This document shows, piece by piece, positions 16,340 through 24,691 of a stretch of 64,000 nt of DNA. The stretch comes from Gaoshiqia hydrogeniformans. GTDB lineage: Bacteria > Bacteroidota > Bacteroidia > Bacteroidales > Prolixibacteraceae. How positions within the stretch are numbered: position 1 is the stretch's first letter; every line of letters starts with the position of its first letter. The notes below the pieces were generated by a model, which did not search any database, was not told where the DNA came from, and saw only the letters and a list, made by a program, of their open reading frames with translations. The DNA is taken from NCBI RefSeq assembly GCF_049347105.1, contig NZ_CP186334.1, positions 2,294,001 to 2,358,000 on the forward strand. Direction: 5' to 3'. The position numbers and the translations under genes were made by a program.

Positions 16340-17989
16340 ATGAACACCTTTTCGATGTCTTCGTCAAAAACCCGGCAACAAATAGTCAGAACAGAGAAGA
16401 TTAAAAGCCTTACAAGAAATTTTGCTAGCAATAAACAAGTTGTTTTGCTACTGTTACTATGCTGCATCTTAATGTCATCGCCCCTTTTCGCCCAGCCCGC
16501 ACGCATAAAAGTTGACCTTGACCGCACCATCGGAGAAGTGGACAAAAATATCTACGGAAATTTTATCGAGCACCTGGGCCGTTGTGTTTACCACGGAATT
16601 TACGAGCCGGGCAACTCGTTGTCAGACAGAAATGGGTACAGGATGGATGTTGTGGCCGCGCTCAAAGAATTGAACCCAACGATTGTCCGGTATCCCGGCG
16701 GAAACTTTGTTTCCAATTACAACTGGCTCGACGGGGTTGGCCCCAGGTCAGAACGCCCACCGCGCATGGAACTGGCTTGGGGAACCATCGAAAGCAACCA
16801 GTTTGGCACCAATGAGTTTATTGAGTATACCAAAACCATTGGCACCGAACCTTATATTGCTGTTAACCTTGGTACCGGAACCATTGAAGAAGCACGCCGA
16901 TGGGTCGAATACTGCAATGTAAAAGAAGGCCCTTACTTTGCTGAACTTCGCAAAAAGCATGGCTATCCTAAACCTTATCATGTTAAATACTGGGGACTGG
17001 GAAACGAAATGGACGGCACCTGGCAAATGGGGCACATGAGCGCTGAAGCATACGCGGACAAAGCCCGCGAAGCAGCCAAACTGATGGTACGTACTTCGCC
17101 CGGCATTAAACTGATTGCAGCCGGTTCATCCAACTATCTCGGCAGCGCAGATCCCGACGATTGGAACCAAACGATTCTGGAAGAACTGAAAGATGTGATT
17201 GACTACATCGCCCTGCACATTTACGTGGGTAACCCCGACAACCAGTATTACAACTTTGTTTCCACTCCTTTGATTATGGAACAGCGTACCCGCATTGTAA
17301 AAGGAATGATTGAACGGGCAATGCAGACTGCTAACCGGGGCAACCGTCCGCCAGTGCACATTGCCTGGGACGAATACAATATCTGTTACCGAAAAATGGA
17401 GGGGCTGGAAGAGGTTTACAACCTGGAAGATGCCTTGGTGATTGCCGGTTTCCTGAATGCTTTTGTGCGGAATGCCGATGTGGTAAAAATGGCCAACCTG
17501 GCTCAGTTGGTCAATGTAATTGCACCGGTGATGACCAACGAAAAAGGCTTGTTCAAACAAACGATTTTTTATCCGTTGCAATTGTTTGCAAACAACATGT
17601 ACGGCACGGCGCTGGATGTCTTTGTCGATTGTGAAAAATACAGCACCGATAAGTTCTACAACTCGAATGACCGCCTGCCATCTGAACTGAAGGATGTTCC
17701 GTATTTGGATGTTTCGGCTACCTGCAACAACGACGAAGTAACAATTTGTGTGGTAAACAAACATCGCAACCAAGCTATAACCGCTGACATTATTTCACAG
17801 AACGGCCCTTTCAAAGGCGATTTTCGGGTATACGAAGTAAACGGTCCGGACCTGAAATCGGAAAACAGTTTCAAAAAAACAGAAGTATGTGCGAAAGAAA
17901 AGCCATCAGTTAATCACAACGGAAACAGAATAACTTATGTTTTTCCTGCACATTCAGTTACCATGGTGAAAGGAAAAGTAAGTAGGTAA
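16340..17989 (+). CDS. GH51 alpha-L-arabinofuranosidase
   Basis: This exported glycosidase is predicted to release alpha-L-arabinofuranosyl residues. It has the GH51 core: IYGNFIEHLGRCVYHGIYEP, TIVRYPGGNFVSNYNW, the acid/base motif GLGNEMDG (Glu223 counted from this start) and the nucleophile motif HIAWDEYN (Glu345). The C-terminal beta domain ends VFPAHSVTMVKG. The reading frame is open from 16217, but that upstream part runs through a dispersed repeat, so the ATG at 16340 (549 residues) is preferred. A hydrophobic segment, VVLLLLLCCILMSSPLFAQ, follows an unusually long polar lead of about 32 residues; it is probably the signal peptide. It is followed 3 bases later by a sulfatase, so debranching and desulfation are co-expressed. 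Confidence 0.93.
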   Translation: MNTFSMSSSKTRQQIVRTEKIKSLTRNFASNKQVVLLLLLCCILMSSPLFAQPARIKVDLDRTIGEVDKNIYGNFIEHLGRCVYHGIYEPGNSLSDRNGYRMDVVAALKELNPTIVRYPGGNFVSNYNWLDGVGPRSERPPRMELAWGTIESNQFGTNEFIEYTKTIGTEPYIAVNLGTGTIEEARRWVEYCNVKEGPYFAELRKKHGYPKPYHVKYWGLGNEMDGTWQMGHMSAEAYADKAREAAKLMVRTSPGIKLIAAGSSNYLGSADPDDWNQTILEELKDVIDYIALHIYVGNPDNQYYNFVSTPLIMEQRTRIVKGMIERAMQTANRGNRPPVHIAWDEYNICYRKMEGLEEVYNLEDALVIAGFLNAFVRNADVVKMANLAQLVNVIAPVMTNEKGLFKQTIFYPLQLFANNMYGTALDVFVDCEKYSTDKFYNSNDRLPSELKDVPYLDVSATCNNDEVTICVVNKHRNQAITADIISQNGPFKGDFRVYEVNGPDLKSENSFKKTEVCAKEKPSVNHNGNRITYVFPAHSVTMVKGKVSR

Positions 17990-17992
17990 GTA

Positions 17993-19408
17993 ATGAATAA
18001 AATAACTCCTACAATAGGAATATTTATTTCCGGAATCAGTCTTATTTCCTGTTCAAAAACCAATATCGCCGAAAAGAAGCCCAATATCATCATTCTTTTG
18101 GCCGATGATTTGGGTTTTGGGGATGTTGGATACAATGGCAGCGACATAAAAACTCCCCATATCGATAAAATAGCATCCGAGGGAGCTCGGTTTAATCAGT
18201 TTTATGCCTGCCCAATGTGTTCGCCCACCCGTGCGGGATTAATAACGGGCCGTTACCCGATCCGCTTTGGATTGATGCGTTCAGCCATTTCCCCGCAATG
18301 CGATTTTGGACTTTCTGCCAACGAAGAAACCATTGCAGATATGCTTGGAAAAGCAGCTTACGATTACAGGGGCATCATTGGGAAATGGCATCTGGGTTCT
18401 CATCGTCCGGAGTGGTTGCCCCATAACCGGGGATTTACTTATTTTAAGGGGTGCCTCAATGGAGCGGTTAATTATTTCAACCGCAACCTGTCCATTTCCC
18501 CCAAATTGGAGGGGAGGCTTGATTGGTATGTTAATGACCAATTGGTAAACGAAGAAGGCTATACCACCGACCTGATTGGAGACGCTGCGGTGGACTTTAT
18601 CAATTCAGTACCCGACAACAAGCCTTTCTTTTTATACGTGCCTTTTACTGCGCCTCACGGCCCTTTTAATGCCAAGCCCGAAGACGAAGCTAAATATCCA
18701 GAAAGGGAAGGTGTTAAACGGACTTATGCCGGAATGGTCGATAATATGGATCAAAACATTGGCAAAATATTAAGTTGTCTTAAACAACGGGGACAGTTGG
18801 ACGATACGTTTGTCCTGTTTTGCAGCGACAACGGAGGTTTGCTCAAAGGGGCCAGCAATGGAGAACTCAGAGGAGGAAAGCTGACCCCGTACCAGGGAGG
18901 GATACGCGTGGTCGCAGCAGCAAGATGGCCATCAGGGGGAATCTCCGGGGGAAAAATAATCGAAGAACGTATTGGATATATCGATATTTTGCCGACCCTT
19001 ATGGCTGTTGCAGGATACGTAGGAAAACCAAAAAACGAACTGGATGGACAAAATATTTTAGCTGTAATGAAAGGGGAAACTATTACGAATGACAGACATT
19101 GGTTCACTTATGAAGATCAGGGGGATGACAAAATTGAAGATTTAGCCATTAACACAGATCAATGGAAACTCATTGTTTCGCGGCCAGCGCCAGATGCCGG
19201 ATTGAAGGGTTCACCGGCTTATAAATTGTTTCGGATTGATTCAGACCCGAACGAAGAAATTGATTTGGCGGGCCAATATCCTGATAAAGTTGAAGAACTG
19301 TTTACGGAAATAGAAAAGTTTTACAGTATTAAAGTAAACCCTCAGGTGCCCCAATATTCTGAAAAAGGTATTTATTCGGAGCAAATCTTAAACCCGGCAG
19401 GATACTAA
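17993..19408 (+). CDS. Sulfatase (type I, formylglycine), lipoprotein
   Basis: This 471-residue sulfatase hydrolyses sulfate esters, here presumably on a sulfated glycan. The N-terminal alkaline-phosphatase-fold motif NIIILLADDLGFGDVGYNGS supplies metal-binding aspartates. The maturation motif CSPTRAGLITG places the formylglycine at Cys76. GKWHLG and SDNGG are further active-site motifs. The N-terminus has a lipobox-like ISLISC (Cys20), suggesting a membrane-anchored lipoprotein. It starts 3 bases after GH51. It needs a formylglycine-generating maturase, which is not in this window. The S1 subfamily and sulfate position cannot be read from the sequence alone. Confidence 0.94.
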   Translation: MNKITPTIGIFISGISLISCSKTNIAEKKPNIIILLADDLGFGDVGYNGSDIKTPHIDKIASEGARFNQFYACPMCSPTRAGLITGRYPIRFGLMRSAISPQCDFGLSANEETIADMLGKAAYDYRGIIGKWHLGSHRPEWLPHNRGFTYFKGCLNGAVNYFNRNLSISPKLEGRLDWYVNDQLVNEEGYTTDLIGDAAVDFINSVPDNKPFFLYVPFTAPHGPFNAKPEDEAKYPEREGVKRTYAGMVDNMDQNIGKILSCLKQRGQLDDTFVLFCSDNGGLLKGASNGELRGGKLTPYQGGIRVVAAARWPSGGISGGKIIEERIGYIDILPTLMAVAGYVGKPKNELDGQNILAVMKGETITNDRHWFTYEDQGDDKIEDLAINTDQWKLIVSRPAPDAGLKGSPAYKLFRIDSDPNEEIDLAGQYPDKVEELFTEIEKFYSIKVNPQVPQYSEKGIYSEQILNPAGY

Positions 19409-19427
19409 TCAACAAAATTTAAGATAC

Positions 19428-20807
19428 ATGAAACGGAATTTATTGTACACCGCAGTTTCAACATGTCTGGCGTTTACCGTAAATGCCCAAACCGGCCCAA
19501 AGCCCAATCTGGTATTATTTCTGGCCGACGACTGCTCGTATTACGACTTGGGCTGTTATGGCAGCGCCGATTCACAAACGCCGAACATCGACCGGTTTGC
19601 AACAGAGGGCGTCCGCTTTACCAAAGCATACCAGGCAGCGCCTATGTGTTCGCCCACACGGCACAACCTGCTAACAGGTATCTGGCCTGTAAAAACAGGG
19701 GCTTATCCCAACCACACCCGGGCCAAAGAAGGGACACTGAGCATTGTGCAGCAGCTTAAACCTGCCGGTTATCGGGTGGCATTGGTGGGGAAATCACATG
19801 TCCATCCTGACGCAGTGTTTCCCTGGGATCTGTATGCCCCGCTTACCAAAAGCAATGATATTAATTTCGCAGCAATCGATTCATTTATTAATGTGTGCAA
19901 CGAAAACCACCAGCCCTTCTGTCTTTTTGTGATGTCGAACCAGCCTCACACTCCCTGGAATAAAGGGGATCAGGAAATGTTTCACCCTGAAAAAGTAAAG
20001 CTCCCTCCCTTTTTTGTGGATATTCCCGAAACAAGAAACGATTTCTGCAAATACCTGGCAGAAATCAATTACATGGATAACGAATTCGGAACCTTGCTTT
20101 ATAAAATTGAGAAATACAATCTTACCGATAACTCAGCGATTGTTTTTTTGAGCGAACAGGGAAACAGTTTCCCTTTTGCCAAATGGACCTGTTACGATGT
20201 CGGGGTCCGTTCGGCCTGTATCGTCCGCTGGCCCGGTAAAATAAAACCGGGCGCCACATCGGATGCCATTATCGAATATGTCGATATTGTCCCTACTTTT
20301 CTTGAAATAGCAGGGACAAAACCAATTGCCCCGCTCGACGGGAAAAGCATTGTGCCATTGCTCACCGAAGAATGCCGGGAACACAAACAATACACTTTCT
20401 CCCTGCAAACTACACGCGGCATTATCAACGGAAGCGATCATTACGGGATACGGTCGGTTGCCGATAAGAAGTACCGGTACATCATTAACCTGAGCCCGGA
20501 AGCAACTTTTCAAAATGCTGAAACGAAAGGGAAACTTTTTGCGAGATGGAAAGAAATAGCCGAAAACGACCCTTTTGCCCGTGAAATGACACACCGTTAT
20601 CAGCACCGTGCGGAGGTAGAGCTATATGATATTGAAAACGACATCTATTGCGTCAATAACATTGCCAATAACCCGGAAAACAGAGATATACTTAAACAAA
20701 TGAACCAGGTTTTAACCGAATGGATGGCTTCTTGCGGCGACAAAGGACAGGAAACAGAGATGGAAGCGCTCCTCCATTTGCACAGAGGTTCCAATGAGGA
20801 AAAATGA
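19428..20807 (+). CDS. Sulfatase (type I, formylglycine)
   Basis: This 459-residue secreted sulfatase has a signal peptide ending near VNAQ (residue 21). Metal-site motif: NLVLFLADDCSYYDLGCYGS. Maturation motif: CSPTRHNLLTG, with Cys74 as the formylglycine residue. VGKSHVHPD replaces the GKWHLG of its neighbours, and SEQGNSFPFAKW replaces SDNGG, so it belongs to a different S1 subfamily from both neighbours and probably attacks a different sulfate position. It lies 19 bases after the previous sulfatase and 34 before the next, in one transcriptional run. Confidence 0.93.
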   Translation: MKRNLLYTAVSTCLAFTVNAQTGPKPNLVLFLADDCSYYDLGCYGSADSQTPNIDRFATEGVRFTKAYQAAPMCSPTRHNLLTGIWPVKTGAYPNHTRAKEGTLSIVQQLKPAGYRVALVGKSHVHPDAVFPWDLYAPLTKSNDINFAAIDSFINVCNENHQPFCLFVMSNQPHTPWNKGDQEMFHPEKVKLPPFFVDIPETRNDFCKYLAEINYMDNEFGTLLYKIEKYNLTDNSAIVFLSEQGNSFPFAKWTCYDVGVRSACIVRWPGKIKPGATSDAIIEYVDIVPTFLEIAGTKPIAPLDGKSIVPLLTEECREHKQYTFSLQTTRGIINGSDHYGIRSVADKKYRYIINLSPEATFQNAETKGKLFARWKEIAENDPFAREMTHRYQHRAEVELYDIENDIYCVNNIANNPENRDILKQMNQVLTEWMASCGDKGQETEMEALLHLHRGSNEEK

Positions 20808-20841
20808 AAATAGAATTTACTAACCAAATAAGTAATTTACC

Positions 20842-22446
20842 ATGAATAAAAGGACAATTGCTGCCTTAGCCACAATGTTTTCATTCAGTGCAGGATTAGC
20901 TCAAAAACCCAATATTGTTTTAATACTGGCTGATGATATGGGATTTTCCGATATCGGATGTTATGGAAGTGAAATTCCGACACCCAATATCGATAAACTC
21001 GCGCAACATGGAGTTCGGTTTTCACAGTTCTACAATACAGCCAGATGCTGTCCGACAAGGGCTTCGCTACTAACCGGTCTTTATCAGCACGAAGTCGGAG
21101 TTGGACACATGACTTCAGAAGGGCCTTTCGACTTCGATTATGGAGTTGACGGCTACAAAGGACAATTAAACCGGAATGGTGTAACCATTGCTGAGGTGCT
21201 AAAAACAGCTGGCTATAGTACCTACATGACCGGAAAGTGGCATCTTGGACACGATATGGATGATCGCCCTTTGCAACGCGGATTTGATAAATATTATGGC
21301 TGTCTCAGAGGGGCTTTTAATTATTTTAAACCCGAAGATTTGTTCATGTACGGGAATGACGTATTGGAGGAACCAGACCCGTCAACTTTCTATGCTACCG
21401 ATGCTTTTACCGATTCAGCGGTACACTGGATAACTCAGAACCAGAACGATCAGCCGTTTTTCCTTTATATGGCTTATAATGCGCCTCACTGGCCTTTACA
21501 TGCTAGAAATGAGGACGTTGATAAATTTGTCGGCAAGTATATGGTTGGCTGGGATGAATTGCGGCGCCAACGATTTGAACGTCAGGTCGAAATTGGTTTG
21601 TTTGATGAGTCATTGGGCGTTTCCCCACGCGACAGTAATGTAAGACCCTGGGAGCAGGTGCCTGAAGATCAGAAGACACGTTCCGATTATAGAATGGCTG
21701 TTTATGCCGCACAGGTATTTTCAATTGATGAGAATGTTGGCAAAATAATAGCAGCATTGGAAGAAAAAGGCGAAATCGAAAATACGCTGATTATTTTCCT
21801 CTCGGATAATGGCGCTTGCGCCGAACCGTATAATGAATTCGGAGGAGGGGCATTTGAAGATGTAAATAATCCGGAAAAAAGTGGTGTCATTTCTATCGGC
21901 AGAGGCTGGGCTAACTTGTGTAATACTCCCTTCCGCCGCTATAAAAATTCGGCCTACGAAGGCGGAATTGCAACCCCTTTTGTAGCGCATTGGCCCAAAG
22001 GAATATCCTCCGAACTTGAAGGGCATTTTATTGATGATGTCGCCCACATTACCGATATCATGCCTACACTGGTTAATATGGCTGATGCCGATTATCCTAA
22101 ACAATACAAGGGCAATTTTATTTTTGATTTGGCAGGTACGAGCTTTGCTCCGGTTTTTTCCGGAATGGAAAGAAAACCGAGTGAGTTTCTGTTTTTCGAA
22201 CATGAAAATAATTGCGCTGTTCGTTCCGGCGAATGGAAAATTATTTCACGATTTGGTGATTTTGAGTGGGAGCTGTACAACGTAGTTGAAGATAGAAATG
22301 AACTTCATGATGTAGCATCGAAGCATCCCGAAATTGTGGAAAAACTGGCTAAAGCATGGAGGACATGGGCACAGGACAATCAAGTTGTTCCCAAAGGAGA
22401 TTCAAAAGGGAAAGGATATTCAACTCCTCATAACAAACAAAACTAA
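20842..22446 (+). CDS. Sulfatase (type I, formylglycine), S1_4-like
   Basis: This 534-residue secreted sulfatase has a signal peptide ending near GLAQ (21). NIVLILADDMGFSDIGCYGS gives the metal site. The maturation motif CCPTRASLLTG has Cys69 as the formylglycine, followed by the longer YQHEVGVGHM block characteristic of the arylsulfatase group assigned to S1_4. GKWHLGHD and SDNGACAEPYNEFGG complete the active site. It is the last gene of PUL1; 328 bases separate it from the next sigma gene. The three sulfatases differ in their substrate-site motifs, suggesting several sulfate positions on one glycan. Confidence 0.94.
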   Translation: MNKRTIAALATMFSFSAGLAQKPNIVLILADDMGFSDIGCYGSEIPTPNIDKLAQHGVRFSQFYNTARCCPTRASLLTGLYQHEVGVGHMTSEGPFDFDYGVDGYKGQLNRNGVTIAEVLKTAGYSTYMTGKWHLGHDMDDRPLQRGFDKYYGCLRGAFNYFKPEDLFMYGNDVLEEPDPSTFYATDAFTDSAVHWITQNQNDQPFFLYMAYNAPHWPLHARNEDVDKFVGKYMVGWDELRRQRFERQVEIGLFDESLGVSPRDSNVRPWEQVPEDQKTRSDYRMAVYAAQVFSIDENVGKIIAALEEKGEIENTLIIFLSDNGACAEPYNEFGGGAFEDVNNPEKSGVISIGRGWANLCNTPFRRYKNSAYEGGIATPFVAHWPKGISSELEGHFIDDVAHITDIMPTLVNMADADYPKQYKGNFIFDLAGTSFAPVFSGMERKPSEFLFFEHENNCAVRSGEWKIISRFGDFEWELYNVVEDRNELHDVASKHPEIVEKLAKAWRTWAQDNQVVPKGDSKGKGYSTPHNKQN

Positions 22447-22500
22447 ACGATAAGATTTGATTCATTTTCCCATTTTACAATTGCAAAAGCCATATAGAAC

Positions 22501-22572
22501 GGGATTTGGGTTTTGTCAAGAGCAAGGTAGGCACGAAGCCGCTTTTTATACCTTTGACAGCTTCCGAATCCC
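22501..22572. other. Extended imperfect hairpin in the PUL1-PUL2 gap
   Basis: The 328-base region 22447-22774 holds no gene. Within it GGGATTTGG (22501-22509) can pair with CCGAATCCC (22564-22572, one G-T). Inside, TGTCA...TGACA and AAGGTA...TACCTT are also inverted, giving a long interrupted stem. It may be the PUL1 terminator or a structured leader. No strong U-run follows. Confidence 0.3.
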
Positions 22573-22735
22573 ATTTTCCTGTTTCATCACATTTTTCTCG
22601 TATGATTTTTATTTGACTGGAATAGAGTAAAAATAAGATTGGTTTTTTTTGATTTTGGGTGTCCCATTGACGAAAACTGGATAAGAGACGAAAAAGAATA
22701 ATCCTGTTTCATTTTTCGGTGCTGATATTTAGTTT

Positions 22736-22761
22736 TACTTTTGACATGCTCCGAAAGGAGG
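22736..22761 (+). promoter_or_regulatory. Candidate -7 box and Shine-Dalgarno for PUL2 sigma
   Basis: TACTTTTG (22736-22743) matches TAnnTTTG exactly. AAAGGAGG (22754-22761) follows, 13 bases before the chosen ATG at 22775. Such a strong Shine-Dalgarno is uncommon in Bacteroidota. The -33 box is not clear. Confidence 0.45.
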
Positions 22762-22774
22762 AAAGAAAAACTAA

Positions 22775-23407
22775 ATGGAGAAAAAGATGGAGAAAACAGA
22801 TGACGCTCTTTTATGGAGAAGGATGAAGTCGGGCGATCAGGAGTCGTTTTCTCAGATCTTTAAGTTTTATTACCCCAAACTGTATGCTTACGGCGTCAAG
22901 CTAATCCCTTTTCCCGATTTTGTAAGAGATCAGATACAGGATCTTTTTATTACGATCTGGCAAAACCGGGAAGGTCTCGGTGATGTGTCTAATCTACTGG
23001 CCTATTTATTCGTTTCTTTACGCAGGAGGATTTTAATTGCAAAAAAGGCCAAGCTGAATATGAATCCCCTGGATGATATTTCAGAAGAAGATTCTCAATC
23101 CTTAGTGTTTGACCCCGATGAATTTATTGACAAAGTTTATCTGTCGGTTCACATAAAAGACAAGCTTGTCAGAAATCTGAACGCTTTGCCGGTTAGTCAG
23201 CGGGAAATCATCTTTCTCCGGTTTTATCACCGGCTGACTTACCGGGAAATTGCTGCTATTGTCCAGATCAAGGAACAATCGATAAAAAACAATATGCCGC
23301 GGATCCTTCAAAAACTGTCGGAAGGTTTAACCGGTATTTCGGAAGAAGATATTAATGATATGGACATCATGTTGTTTAATCTTTTTTTGCTCTTTCAAAA
23401 AAAATAA
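22775..23407 (+). CDS. ECF RNA polymerase sigma factor of PUL2
   Basis: This 210-residue ECF sigma-70 factor has region 2 near 20-90 (SFSQIFKFYYPKLYAYGVKL, DQIQDLFITIWQNREG). Region 4 is near 128-185 (LNALPVSQREIIFLRFYHRL, YREIAAIVQIKEQSIKNNM). It closely resembles the PUL4 sigma at 57379 in both regions and differs from the PUL1 and PUL3 sigmas, so it belongs to a second subtype in this window. It precedes its FecR by 73 bases. The start at 22775 was chosen for its upstream AAAGGAGG; a second in-frame ATG lies four codons on. Confidence 0.9.
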   Translation: MEKKMEKTDDALLWRRMKSGDQESFSQIFKFYYPKLYAYGVKLIPFPDFVRDQIQDLFITIWQNREGLGDVSNLLAYLFVSLRRRILIAKKAKLNMNPLDDISEEDSQSLVFDPDEFIDKVYLSVHIKDKLVRNLNALPVSQREIIFLRFYHRLTYREIAAIVQIKEQSIKNNMPRILQKLSEGLTGISEEDINDMDIMLFNLFLLFQKK

Positions 23408-23480
23408 TCCGGTTTTTTGCAGTACTACTTCCTGATTTCATACTCTTAATAAATAGACAGGGAAATTTATTAATGAAGGT

Positions 23481-24596
23481 ATGACTGATCGAAATCATTT
23501 TAACGAACTTCTTGCCGACGAAGAATTCCAGAATGGGTTAATTCACTTTGACTTGCTGGACGAAGCAAGCCGGAAGGCACTTATAAAACGCTATTCGGTT
23601 GGCAAAAAAGAATTTATTAAGGCGAGAACGCTTATCGGCGGATTGAGTTTCAAAGAGACCAGGTTTTCAGAAGAAGAATTAAATTACTTGTGGGAACGGC
23701 TGGGCATAGGAACATCTGCAAATCTGCCACGCCCCAAACTGCACACCCGAACCATTATAAATTGGGTTAGCAGAATAGCTGCCATCCTGTTTATTCCATT
23801 GTTCATTACCTCTCTCTGGTTTTTTAATAAAACCCAGCAATTAACATCGTTCAAAAATGAAGAAATCGATCGGTTAGCCGGAATTTACAATACGGTTTCG
23901 GCCCCGTTGGGAGGCAGAACAAAGGCTGTATTGCCCGATGGTTCCGAAGTATGGTTGAATTCGGGCAGTTCGGTTCAATATCCGATCGTGGGCGACCCGG
24001 CATACCGGGAAGTAAAATTAAGCGGCGAAGGTTTTTTCAGAGTTATAAAAGACCCTGAGAAACCGATGCTGGTAACAGTCTCCGGGATGCAGGTGAAAGT
24101 GTACGGCACTACTTTTAACCTCCGGGCTTACGACGATGATCCTGATGTGGAAGCAGCCTTGGTTGAAGGTGAGATATCGATCGTAAAGTTGAACGGGAAA
24201 GGAAATCAGTCAGATACTGAATACCGGATGAAACCGGGAGAGATGGGAAGGCTGGACCGGGGAAAAGATATGCTTACCGTTACCAGGGCGGATCATATGG
24301 ACGTGTTTACAGGTTGGGTGAACGGGAAATATGTATTCAGGAACAAACCGTTTAAAGGGATATTAAACCGGCTTGAACGGTTACATAACGTGGAATTTGT
24401 TTTGGAAGACAGAACATTGGAAGAGTACAATTTCAACGCCACGTTTGAAGATCAGAACATTGACCGGATTATGGAAATATTTGCAGTTTCGTTGCCGATC
24501 ACATGGCGGTCGGTTAAAGCTGAGAAAAATAACGATACCACGTTTTCAACAAGAAAAATAATCATATCAAGAGATAACACCCGAAGGTTACAATGA
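23481..24596 (+). CDS. FecR-family anti-sigma factor of PUL2
   Basis: This 371-residue anti-sigma factor has a cytoplasmic part of about 93 residues, a membrane span around AAILFIPLFITSLWFFN, and a periplasmic FecR domain (TKAVLPDGSEVWLNSGSSVQ, GEGFFRVIKD, VYGTTFNLRAYDDD). The C-terminal STN-like module starts RNKPFKGILNRLERLHNVEF. It should hold the sigma at 22775 until the SusC at 24692 binds its glycan. The susC start is 95 bases downstream, across a predicted antisense RNA. Confidence 0.92.
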   Translation: MTDRNHFNELLADEEFQNGLIHFDLLDEASRKALIKRYSVGKKEFIKARTLIGGLSFKETRFSEEELNYLWERLGIGTSANLPRPKLHTRTIINWVSRIAAILFIPLFITSLWFFNKTQQLTSFKNEEIDRLAGIYNTVSAPLGGRTKAVLPDGSEVWLNSGSSVQYPIVGDPAYREVKLSGEGFFRVIKDPEKPMLVTVSGMQVKVYGTTFNLRAYDDDPDVEAALVEGEISIVKLNGKGNQSDTEYRMKPGEMGRLDRGKDMLTVTRADHMDVFTGWVNGKYVFRNKPFKGILNRLERLHNVEFVLEDRTLEEYNFNATFEDQNIDRIMEIFAVSLPITWRSVKAEKNNDTTFSTRKIIISRDNTRRLQ

Positions 24597-24599
24597 ACA

Positions 24600-24679
24600 C
24601 TTAAAAATTAAAAATGCAGGAAAGAATGGCCCTCTTCCCTGCATCAGTTTAAAAGGTTTAAAACCTTAATATGAATTAA
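24600..24679 (-). ncRNA. Predicted cis-antisense RNA over susC leader, PUL2
   Basis: Arms 24614-24625 and 24633-24644 form a 12-bp stem with a 7-base loop that reads GGGCCAT on the minus strand. It is followed on that strand by an AU-rich tail (complement of 24598-24613). The single A-C mismatch of the sense strand becomes a G-U pair in the antisense RNA, five pairs from the loop. The antisense -7-like box TAATTTTA (complement of 24685-24692) covers the susC start codon. The estimated length is about 80 nt. The DonS-type role (repression of susC) is inferred from position and known Bacteroides cases. Confidence 0.55.
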
Positions 24680-24691
24680 ACACCTAAAATT

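Noticed and set aside
17126..17773. Minus-strand open frame of 215 codons
   Set aside because: It is opposite the GH51 catalytic domain and has no family features.
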